Of a DNA stretch of 64,000 bases, positions 1-9,760 are shown one piece after another. Numbering within the stretch: the first letter of the stretch is position 1; the number at the start of each line of letters is the position of its first letter. Below the pieces are notes generated by a model. The model was not told the origin of the DNA. It searched no databases and was given only the letters and a program-made list of their open reading frames with translations. Position numbers and translations under genes: made by a program. The DNA lies in contig NC_089221.1 in assembly GCF_963924675.1 (NCBI RefSeq), forward strand, positions 136,194,263 through 136,258,262. Reading direction: 5' to 3'. This stretch comes from Phocoena phocoena (Eukaryota; Chordata; Mammalia; Artiodactyla; Phocoenidae).

Positions 1-113
1 CCTGTGAAGGGGACTTGAAAGCGGGGCAGAATTTCAGGAAAACGATTGTAGGGGGTAGACTGGAATTGCCCTGAAAGCATAGGAAAAGAGGCAGAACGTC
101 GACAATGATGCAC

Positions 114-185
114 TTGGCCAAAAAGGGCGTATGCGTTTTTTCCTGAATATATTCAGGAAAAAACGCATACGCCCTTTTTGGCCAA
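114..185. repeat. 72-bp perfect palindrome in satellite monomer
   Basis: The left arm 114-149 is the exact reverse complement of 150-185, with no spacer; the centre reads gaatatattc. Equivalent sites lie at 1859-1930, 16577-16648, 18321-18392, 20067-20138, 30154-30225, 31901-31972, 33647-33718, 35394-35465 and 37140-37211, most with zero to a few mismatches. Those at 8233-8304 and 14842-14913 are degenerate. It sits between the non-L1 and L1-derived halves of the monomer. The two 36-nt arms could fold into a hairpin or cruciform. Confidence 0.95.
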
Positions 186-204
186 CCAAGCAAGCCTGTA
201 AAGG

Positions 205-1060
205 AAATCTGCACTACAATGAAATCTCACTGCCCCCCGGGCAAAAGGGCCATCTGAAAAAAGTGTAAAATCCAGAAAGGTAGGACAGGATATGGAGAAC
301 AGGGAGCCTTGTTATGCTGATTGGCAGGATGTAAATTGCCAGCAGACACCCTGGAGAAGTGTATGGTGTTTCCTGAAACACGTAAAAACAAAGCAACACA
401 GCCTATGGCACTTCCACTTATGGTCCTATAGCTTACGGAAATTAAAATCAAAAACAGAGAGCCACCCCAATATTTGGGACGGCTGTGTTCACAAAAAGCT
501 TGTCTACAGTACCAGGTAAATATCCCAGAAAGCAAAAAATGCATAAGGAAGTTGTGGCACGTACGTGCAATGCAATAGCACTCAGCCATGAAATCTGTGT
601 CATCAGGCCCGTAGCAGCATAGTGAGTGGATACAGGTACGGTGATTCCACGTGAACTACGTCACACAGAAAAAGAAACATCATAAGATATCACTAATACA
701 CGGAATGTAAACTTGACTACACATGAACTGAATTACAAAACAGAACAGGGTCTCAAATTTAGAAAACCAACTAGTGCTTGCTTATGAGGAAGGGTGCGTT
801 GGTGTGCTGCATAAAACCAGAGACTGAAATTAGCACAGATAACTTTCCATAAGCCAAATATGTAATAGACAAGACCAACTCCTTGCTCAACGAAATGGAC
901 CCAACACCACATATTCAACGCCTAGGAATATACCTGACTATGAAGAATTTTAAACCCACGGATATTTTTGTCTCCGTAAGAGAATCAAGCATGTGTACAG
1001 CGGCCGAAACGCAGCAGTGAAAATCCGATAAATCCCATTATCAAAGTAAATTTCATAAAC
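205..1060 (+). repeat. L1 3'-end-derived half of the satellite monomer (type example)
   Basis: Starting at actacaatga (213-222) the monomer follows the same order as an L1 3' end: the stretch before the ORF2 Cys-rich region, the Cys-rich region itself (around 290-380), the conserved tggataaagaag block (read best at 20492-20503), the end of ORF2, then 3'UTR blocks such as agatatcactaata (near 685-700), ggggaaagg (in better-kept monomers) and the terminal A-rich stretch near 1045-1065. It is far more diverged than the L1s inserted in the window, so it is an ancient capture homogenised with the array. The same half recurs in every monomer. Confidence 0.8.
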
Positions 1061-1858
1061 AAAACACAAAGACAGTGAAATAGAGAGCAATTCTTAAATA
1101 ATTCACTCAGGGCATGAGATGCAACCGGGATTGACCACATCTACACACAGAGCTGGTTGAGACATAAGGCTGGACACTTCAGGCTGATAGCATTGGTGAG
1201 TTTCGGTGAGCAAATGCAGACCCTTTGAAGTCATACTGCATGGTACCTATTCCATGGGTCCCAACTCTCCAGGTTCAAGGTATTCTTCCTCCAGCTAAAA
1301 CATGCATGGGAAACCCACAGTATGGTCCACCGTGTGATTGCGAAACGATTTAAAATGCATCTCAGTTTTCGTATCCTGGTCCTCGGGTTCACCATTCCAG
1401 ATGCTTTACTAACACTCTCCCCGCTTGGAGAGTCAGTACCTTTAACCTCCTGTTTGGCACAGCTTGCAATTTCTGTGCAAGATGAACAGGAATAGGGAGA
1501 ACCAATGAGAGACTAGCTGTAGGTGTCTGCACGGGCAAATTTAATGCTCATTTCCCACCAGGAAGAGGAATTAACCAAAGGCTCCGCGTGCCCTGCCAGA
1601 AACAGATTAGGGCCTGAAGCAATCCTGCGGTTTTGTGCCCAGCTCACAAGAAAGCGAGTTGAAGAAAGGAGCTCAGGGGCACTGTAATTCACAAAACTGC
1701 AGAGTTATAAATGACACCTGTCCTCCAAAAATATATTGAAGTAAGCCTGCGAAGGGGACTTGAAAGCGGGGCAGAATTTCAGGAAAACGATTGCAGGGGG
1801 TAGACTGGAATTGCCCTGAAAGCATAAGAAAAGAGGCAGAATGTCGACAATGATGCAC
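1061..1858 (+). repeat. Non-L1 half of the satellite monomer (type example)
   Basis: About 800 bp of each monomer shows no resemblance to L1 or to any other family I recognise. It runs from the aaagacagtgaaatag block to just before the palindrome. I see no coding potential, no tRNA-like A/B boxes and no CENP-B box match. Its origin is unknown to me. Confidence 0.6.
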
Positions 1859-3272
1859 TTGGCCCAAAAGGGCGTATGCGTTTTTTCCTGAATATATTCA
1901 GGAAAAAACGCATACGCCCTTTCTGGCCAAACAAGCAAGCCTGTAAAGGAAATCTGCACTACAATGAAGTCTCTCTGCCCCCCGGGCAAAAGGGCCATCT
2001 GAAAAAAGTGTAAAATCCAGAAAGGTAGGACAGGATATGGAGAACAGGGAGCCTTGTTATGCTGATTACCAGGATGTAAGTTGCCAGCAGCCACCCTGGA
2101 GAAGTGTATGGTGCTTCCTGAAACACGTAAGAAACAAAGCAACACAGCCTATGGCACTTCCACTTATGGTCTTACAGCTTAGGTAAATTAAAATGAAAAA
2201 CACCCAGCCACCTCAAAGTTTGGGACCTCTCTGTTCACAAGAACCTCGTTTACAGTACCAGGTAAATATCTCAGAGAGCAAACAATGGATAAAGAAGTTG
2301 TGGTACGTACGTACAATGGAATATCACTCAGCAATGAAATCTGTGTCATCAGGCCCGTAGTGGCATAGTGAGTGGATTCAGGTATGGTGATTCTACGTAA
2401 AATAAGTCACACATAAAAAGAAACATCATAAAATATCACTAATACACAGTATGTAAACTTGACTACACATGAACTGAATTACAAAACAGAACAGTCTCAA
2501 ATTTAGAAAACCAACTTGTGCTTGCTTATGGAGAAAGGTGTGTTGGAGTGCTGCATAAAACCAGAGACTGAAATTAGCACAGATACCGTTGCATAAGCCA
2601 AATATGTAATAGACATGACCTACTCCTGGCTCAACGAAATGGACCCAAAACCACATATTCAACGCCTAGGAATATACCTGACTAGGAAGAATCTTAAAAC
2701 CCATGGATTTATATGTCTCCATCAGAGAATCAAGAGTGTTTACAGCGGCATTAATGCAGCAGTGAAAATCCGATAAATCCCAGTGTCAAAAAAAAATTTC
2801 AAAAACAAAACACAATGACAGTGAAATAGAGAGCAATTCTTAAATAACTCACACAGGGCATGTGATTCAACCTGGTTTACCACATCTACACCCAGAGCTG
2901 GGTGAGAGATAAGGCTGGACCCTTTGGGCTGATAGCATTGGTGAGGTTCAGTGAGCAAATGCAGACCCTTTGATGTCATACTGCCTGGTACCCATTCCAT
3001 GGTTCCCAACTCTCCAGGTTCAAGGGATTCTTCCTTCAGCTAAAATTTGCATGGGAAACCCAGAGTATGCTCCACCGTGTGACTGGGAAACCTTTTTACA
3101 TGCATGTCTGTTTTCGTCCCCTGGTACTCAGGTTCACCATTCCAGACCCTTTTCTTACACTCTCCCCATTTGGAGAGTCAGTGCCTTTAACCTCCTGTTT
3201 GGCACTGATTGCAATTTCTGCGCAAGATGAACAGGAATACGGAGAACTAATGGGAGACTATCTGTAGGTGTG

Positions 3273-3283
3273 TGCACGGGCAA
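3273..3283 (+). repeat. Target site duplication, left copy
   Basis: tgcacgggcaa is repeated exactly at 3956-3966 and brackets the truncated L1. It is satellite sequence, so the L1 landed in a pre-existing array. Confidence 0.85.
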
Positions 3284-3955
3284 ATATTTTTTTTAATATC
3301 TTTATTGGGGTATAATTGCTTTACAATGGTGTGTTAGTTTTTGCTTTATAACAAAGTGAATCAGCTATACATATACATATGCTCCCTGTGTCTTCCCTCT
3401 TGTGTCTCCCTCCCTCCCTCTCTCCCCCTTCCACCCCTCCAGGCTGTCCCAACGCCCCGAGCTAATATCCCTGTGCCTTGCGGCTGCTTCCCCCTTGCTA
3501 TCTACCTTACTACATTTGTTAGTGTGTATATGTCCATGACTCTCTCTCGCCCTGTCAAAACTCACCATTCCCCCTCCCCATATCCTCAATTCCGTTCTCC
3601 AGTAGGTCTGCGCCTCTATTCCTGTCTTATCCCTAGGTTCTTCATGATATTTTTTTCCTTTAAATTCCATATATATGTGTTAGCATATGCTATTTGTCTT
3701 TTTCTTTCTGACTTACTTCACTCTGTATGACAGACTCTAGGTCTATCCATCTCATTACAAATAACTCAGTTTCATTTCTTTTTAAGGCTGAGTAATATTC
3801 CATTGTGTATATGTGCCACATCTTCTTTATTCATTCGTCCGATGATGGGCGCTTAGGTTCTTTCCATCTCCGGGCTATTGTAAATAGAGCTGCAATGAAC
3901 ATTTTGGTACATGACTCTTTTTGAATTTTGGTTTTCTCAGGGTATATGCCCAGTA
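3284..3955 (-). mobile_element. 5'-truncated L1 insertion in satellite
   Basis: The reverse complement matches the 3' end of the full-length L1 at 21785-29355: the last part of ORF2, then the 3'UTR, then a short A-tail seen here as T8 at 3287-3294. It starts in ORF2 near the block encoding the LGIYPE region and is about 672 bp long. An 11-bp target site duplication flanks it, so this is canonical target-primed retrotransposition. It is closely related to the cetartiodactyl young L1 class but differs at several sites and is not a piece of the neighbouring element. Confidence 0.9.
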
Positions 3956-3966
3956 TGCACGGGCAA
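3956..3966 (+). repeat. Target site duplication, right copy
   Basis: Exact repeat of 3273-3283 at the 5' (truncated) end of the minus-strand L1. Confidence 0.85.
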
Positions 3967-4316
3967 TTTTAACACTCATTTCCCAACAGGAAGAGGAATT
4001 AACCAAAGGCTCAGCATGCCGTGCTGGAACAAGATTAGGGCCTGAAGCAATCCTGCGGTTTTGTGGCCAGCTCACAAGAAAGCGAGTTGAGGAAAGGAGC
4101 TCAGGGGCACTGTCATTCACATACCTGCAGACTTATAAATGACAGAAATCGTACAAAAATATATTGAATTAAGGCTGCGAAGAGGACTTGAAAGTGGGGC
4201 AGAATTGCTGGAATCCGATTTCAGGAGGTAGACGTGAATTGCTCTGAAAGCATAAGAGAAGTGGCAGAACCTCGTCAATGAAGCACTTGGCCAAAAAGGG
4301 CATATGCATTTTTTCC
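3956..4316 (+). repeat. Cetacean satellite, segment B, ending inside the palindrome
   Basis: This continues the monomer interrupted by the L1 and ends after about 30 nt of the palindrome's left arm, six bases before its centre. Sequence then switches abruptly to the 592-bp-period array. It is more diverged than monomers in the main arrays. Confidence 0.85.
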
Positions 4317-7300
4317 AGGGCCATCATTAACGGGAGTAGGAGGCTCCCAGCATGCTCCAGTGGCCAACAGAGGGCCCACGTCGCCAAGGCGATGTGAGCT
4401 AGCCAGGCAGGAGTGACCTGACATCAGAGGGCCCACCTCACAGAATGGTAGGGAACCCAGCCAGGATCAGACTCTCCCCAGAGGGCCCACATCACCAAGG
4501 TGATGGGAACCAGGCAGGAGTGTCCTCACACCCGTGGGGCCACATCATCAAAAGTTGAGGTACCCAGCACATGTGGCCTCAAACCAGAGGACCCACATCA
4601 CCATGGGTTTCGGAGTGAGGCAGGCAGGATTAACCTCACAACACATGTCCCATTGTATACAAAATGTGTGGAAACCAGCAGTTGGATCTTCCTAGCAGGC
4701 GGCCCAGAGCACTGAGGCTATGAGATCCAGGCCGGCATGCACTCACAACAGAGGGCCCTCATTGTGATTCTGTAAGCAACCCAGCCGTTGTGACCTCAGA
4801 GCAGAAGGCCCACATCCCCATGGGGAAGGGAAACAAGCAGGAGTGTCATCGCAAGAGTGGGCACACATGAAAAAATGTGGGGAGCCCAGCAATTAGTGAC
4901 TGATGCCAGAGGGCCCTCATCACCGAGGGGCGGTGGCTCCCAGCCAGCTCCGACTGCTACCAGAGGGGCGACGTCGCCAATGCGGAGTGCGACAACCAGG
5001 CAGGAGTGACCTCAGAGCAGAGGGTCAACCTCACAGAAGTGTGAAGAACCAAAGAGGATCAGATTCTCACCAGAGGGCCCACATCACCAAGGGAATGGGA
5101 ACCAGGCAGGAGTGTCCTCACACTAGTGGGGCCACATCACCGAAAAGTGAGGGACCCAGCACACGTGGCCTCAAACCAGAGGACACACATCACAACGGAG
5201 CTGGGATTGAGGCAGGCAGGAGGAGCCTCAAAACAGAGGGCCCATAAAATAAAAAAGGTGAGGAATCCCGCAGTTGGAACCTCCCAGCAGGCGCCCAGGA
5301 GCAGCAAGCCTATGGGATCTAGGCCGGAATGAACGCACATCAGAGGGCCCTCATCATGAAACTGTGAGCACCCCAGCCGTTGGGACCTCAGAGCAGAAGG
5401 CCCAAATTCCCATGGGGTTGGGAACCTGACAGGAGTGTACTCGCACCACAGGTCGCACATCTGCAAATTTTGGGAGCCCAGGAGTTAGGGTCTGACGCAA
5501 GAGGGCCCTCATTACCGAGGGACGGAGACTCGCAGCAGACACCAACTCCCAACTGAGGGCCCACGTCACCAAGGTGATGTGTGCCAGCCAGGCAGGAGTG
5601 ACCTCACCGCAGAGGGCCTACCTCACAGAAGGGTGAGGAAACCAGCCAGGATAAGACTCTCACCAGAGGGCCCACATCACCAAGGGGATCGGAACCAGGC
5701 AGGAGGGTCCTCACACCAGTGTGGCCACATTATAGAAAGGTGAGGAACCCAGAACATGTGGCCTAAAACAGGGGACCCACATCTCCAAGGGGCTAGGAGT
5801 GAGGCAAGCAGGAGTATCCTCACAAAACAGAGCCCACAGAATAAAAGTTGTGAGGAATCCAGCAGTTGGAACCGGCCAGTAGGCCGCCCAGAGCACAGAG
5901 TCTATGGGATCCAGGCCACAGCGAACTCACAGCAGAGGCCCCACATCATGAAACTGTGAGCAACCCAGCGGATGGGACCTCAGAGAAGAAGGCCCACATC
6001 CCTATGGGGATGGGAACCTGACAGGAGTGTCCTCGGCCCACTTCCACGAATCAGAAAATGTGGGAACCCAGCAGTTAGGACCTGAGGCCAGAGGACCCTC
6101 ATCACCGAGGGGAGGAGGCTCCCAGCAGGCTCCAACTGCCACCATAAGGCCGATATCACCAAGGCGGGGTGTGCGGACCAGGCAGGAGTGACCTCAGAGC
6201 AGAAAGCCCACCTCACAGAAGTGTGAGGAACCCAACAAGGATCAGACTGTCACCAGAGGGCCAACATCACCAAGGGAATGGGAACCAGGCAGGAGTGTCC
6301 TCACACCAGTGGGGCTACATCACCATAATTTGAGGGACCCAGCACACGTGGCCTCAAACCTGAGGACACACATCACCAAGGGGCTGGGAGTGAGGCAGGC
6401 CAGAGGATCCTCAAAACAGAGGGACCATAGAATAAAAAAGGTGAGGAATCCCACAGTTGGAACCTCCGGCAGGCAGCCAGGAGCAGCGAGGCTATGGGAT
6501 CTAGGCCGGAGTGAACTCATATCAGAGGGCCCTCATCATGAAACTGTGAGCAACACAGCCGTTGGGACCTCAGAGCAGAAGGCTCACATCCCCATGGGGA
6601 TGGGAACCTGGCAGGAGTGTCCTTGCACCACTTAGCACGAATCAGAAAATGTGGGAACCCAGCAGTTAGGGCCTGAGGCCAGAGGGCCCTCATCACCGAG
6701 GGGAGGAGGCTCCCAGCAGGCTCCAACTGCCACCATATGGCCGACGTTGCCAAGGCGGGGTGTGCCAGCCAGGCAGGAGTGACCTCAGAGCAGAGGGCCC
6801 ACCTCACAGAAGGGTGAGGAACCTAACCAGGATCAGACTCTCACCAGAGGGCCAACATCACCAAGGTGATGGGAACCAGGCAAGACTGTCCTAACAGCAG
6901 TGGGGCCAACATCACCAAGGGAATGGGAACCAGGCAAGAGTGTCCTCACACCAGTGTGGCCACATTATAGAAAGGTGAGGAACACAGCACATGTGGCCTC
7001 AAACAAGGGGACACACATCACGAAGGGGCTGGGAGTGAGGCATGCAGGAGGAGACGCACAACCGAGGGCCCATAGAATAAAAAAGGCGAGGAATCGAGAA
7101 GTTGGAAACTCCAAGCTGGAGGCCCAGAGCACTGACACTATGGGATACAGGCCAGAGTGAACACACAGCAAAGGGCCCACATCATGAAACTGTGAGCAAC
7201 CCAGCAGTTGGGACCACAGAACAGAAGTCCCACATGCCCATGGGGATGGGAACCTGGCAGGAGTGACTCGCACCACTGGGCACACATCAGAAAATGTGTG

Positions 7301-7902
7301 GAGCCCAGCACTTAGGGCCTGACACCAGAAGGCCCTCATCACTGAGGGGAGGAGGCCCCAGCACGCTCCAACTGCCACCAGAGGGTCCACGTCGCCAAGG
7401 CGACGTGCGCCAGCCAGGCAGGATTGACCTCACAGCAGAGGGCCCACATCATGAAAGTGTGAGCAACCCAGCCGTTAGGACCTCAGAACAGAAGGCCCAC
7501 ACGCTCATGAGGATGGGAACCTGGCAGGAGTGCCCTCGTACCACTTAGCACGTATCAGAAAATGTGGGAACCCCGCCATTAGGGTCTGACGCCAGAGGGC
7601 CTCATCACCGCGGGAAGGAGGCTCCCAGCAGGCTCCAACTGCCACCAGGGTGCCGAAGTCAACAAGGCGGGTTGTGCCAGCCAGGCAGGAGTGACCTCAG
7701 AGAAGAGGGCTCACCTCACGGATGTGTGAGGAACCCAACCAGGATCAGAGTCTCACCAGAGGGCCCACATCACCAAGGGGATGGGAACCAGGCAGGAGTG
7801 TCCACACACCAGTGGGGCCACATCATCAAAAGATGAGGAACCCATCACATATGGCCTCAAACCTGAGGACATACATCACCATGTGGCTGGGAGTGAGGCA
7901 GG
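4317..7902 (+). repeat. GC-rich higher-order array: 592-bp period of eleven ~54-bp subunits
   Basis: The marker aggatcag/aggataag recurs at 4463, 5055, 5648, 6238, 6829 and 7741, giving steps of 592, 593, 590, 591 and 912 bp. Each regular period divides into eleven related subunits of 52-60 bp, commonly opening with a (c)ccacatcacc-like core and closing with cagaggg. The irregular last period is 17 subunits: one subunit is duplicated near 6848-6960, and the block of five at about 7182-7440 is repeated. The array begins in subunit type 9 and ends in type 3. Long frames on both strands arise because many indels keep subunit length near multiples of three; their products are low-complexity and change frame between periods, so I do not call genes. 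I do not recognise the family. Confidence 0.85.
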
Positions 7903-9023
7903 TATCTGGAGGGGCACATTTAACTCTAATTTCCCACCAGGAAGAGGAATTAACCAAAGGCTCAGAGTGCCGTGCCGGACCCTGATTATGGCCTGAAGCA
8001 AACCTGCAGTTTTGTGGCCAGCTTACAAGGAAGCGAGTTAAGAAAGGAGCTCAGGGGCACTGTAATTCACAAACCTGCAGAGATAAATGACAGCTATTGG
8101 CAAAAATATATCGAAGTAAGTCTGCAAAGAGGACTTGAAAACGAGGCAGAATTGCAGGAATCATATTTCAAGAGGTAGATTGGAATTGCATTTAAAGCAT
8201 ATGAAAAGCGGCAGATCTTTGACAGTGATGCACATGGACAAAAAGTGCGTATACATTTTTCCTGAATATATTCAGGAAAAAACGCATATGAACATTTTGG
8301 CCAACCAAGCACTCCAGCAATGGAAATCCACACTACAATGAAGTCACATTTCCCATTCGTCAAAAAGGCCATCTGAATAAAGTGTAAAAACCAGAAACAC
8401 AGGACAGGCCATGGAGAACAGGGAGCCGTGTTATGCTGATGGGCGGGATGTAAATTGCCAACAGACACTCTGGAGATGTTCATGGTGTATCCTGAAACAT
8501 CTAAAAAACAAAGCTACAGAGCCTAGGGCACTTCCACTTTTGGCCCTATAGCTTAGGAAAATTAAAATCAACAAGACACAGCCAACACAAAATTTAGGGC
8601 TGCTGTGTTTACAAGAACCTCGAGTCCAGTACAAATTAAATATCCCAGAAAGAAAAAAATGGATAAAGAAGTTGTGCTACTTACGTACAACGGAATATCA
8701 CTCAGCAGTGAAATCAATGTCATCAGGCCTGTAGCAGCAAATTGAGTGGATTTAATTATGATGATTCTAAGAGAAATATGTCACACAAAGAAAGATAATT
8801 ATCATAAGATATCACTAATAGAGGGAGTGTAAACTTGGCTACACATAAACTGAATTACAAAACCGAACAGAGTCTCACATTTAGATAAAAACCTTATGCT
8901 TGCTTAAGGGGAAAGTTGAGTTGGGCTGCTGTATAAAAACAGATTGAAATTAGCACACATACCATTCCATAAGCCAAATACGTAATAAACAAGACCTACT
9001 CTTTGCTCAACGAAATAGACTCA
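7903..9023 (+). repeat. Cetacean satellite, segment C
   Basis: Satellite resumes about 372 bp upstream of a palindrome (centre 8268.5), so phases present just left of the 592-bp array occur again on its right. The two flanks differ clearly, so they are different monomers rather than a target duplication. It ends at phase +754 where an old L1 begins. It is a diverged, edge-type monomer. Confidence 0.85.
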
Positions 9024-9760
9024 TCCATGGTGTATCACCTCACACCTATTAGAATGGGCATCATCAGAAAATCTACAAACAACAAATGCTGGAAACGGTG
9101 TGGAGATAAGGAATCCTCTTCCACTATTGTTGGGAACGTAAATTGATACAGTCACTGTGGAGAACATTATGGAGTTTCTTATAAAACTAAGAATAGAATT
9201 ACCATATGATACAGCAATCCCTCTACTGGGCATATACCCAGACAAAACCATAAATCAAAAAGAGACATTCACCACAATGTTCATTGCATCACTATTTACA
9301 CTATCCAGGAAATGGAAGCAACCTAAATGCCCACAGACAGACGAATGCATAAAGATGTGGTACATATATAAAATGGAATATTACTAAGCCATAAAAAGGA
9401 ATGAAATTGGGACATTTGTAGAGACGTTGATGGATCTAGAGACTGTCATACAGAGTGAAGTAAGTCAGAAAGAGAAAAACAAATCTTGTATATTAATGCA
9501 TATATGTGGAACCTAGAAAAATTGTACAGATGAACCGTTTTGCAAGGCAGAAATAGAGCAACACATGTATACAACAAACGTATGGACAACAAGGGGGGAA
9601 AGCTGTTGGGGATGGTGGTGGGAGGAGTTGAGATATTGGGATTGGTATGTATACATTTATATGTATAAAGTAGATAACCAAAAACAACCTGCTGTATAAA
9701 AATATAAAATTAAATTCAAAATAAAAAAATAAAATTAAAAAAAGTAAAACAGAAAAAATA
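9024..9760 (+). mobile_element. Old L1 3' end (ORF2 C-terminus and 3'UTR)
   Basis: It matches the L1 order: the region before the Cys-rich segment, then frames carrying [16 protein letters not shown] at 9193-9240 and a degraded TMEYYS-like block near 9370-9386, then a 3'UTR ending in an A-rich tract around 9700-9760. ORF2 frames are broken by stops and indels, so the element is dead. It is an older subfamily than 21785-29355, since its 3'UTR differs strongly. It forms the left edge of a non-satellite island. No target site duplication was recognised. Confidence 0.85.

Larger units (their letters stand above)
1..3283 (+). repeat. Cetacean ~1.745-kb satellite array, segment A
   Basis: Tandem monomers of about 1745 bp, measured between palindrome centres at 149.5 and 1894.5. 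The strand given is that of the L1-derived half. The identity as common cetacean satellite rests on monomer length and the L1-derived composition, not on a database comparison. From about 2160 onward this segment shows a variant type shared with 20390-21784 (for example the stretch around 2205-2235). The third monomer is interrupted at 3283 by an L1 insertion. Removing that insertion and one target duplication (683 bp) restores the 1745-bp spacing to the broken palindrome near 4316. Confidence 0.85.

Noticed and set aside
227..589. Recurring minus-strand frames in each satellite monomer
   Set aside because: They are antisense to the L1-derived half and differ in length between monomers through stops and indels.
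1340..1400. CENP-B box in the satellite (tttcg...cggg pattern)
   Set aside because: Spacing between the two conserved parts is too long on the plus strand, and no match was seen on the minus strand.
4903..5247. Protein genes in the 592-bp array (frames of 60-141 codons)
   Set aside because: Frames recur with the repeat, appear on both strands, and encode low-complexity sequence without domains.
4317..7902. CRISPR array
   Set aside because: Subunits are related along their whole length with no unique spacers, and the genome is mammalian.
3956..8262. A ~366-bp duplication flanking the 592-bp array as evidence of insertion
   Set aside because: Flanks are in the same satellite phase but clearly diverged from each other; array periodicity explains it.
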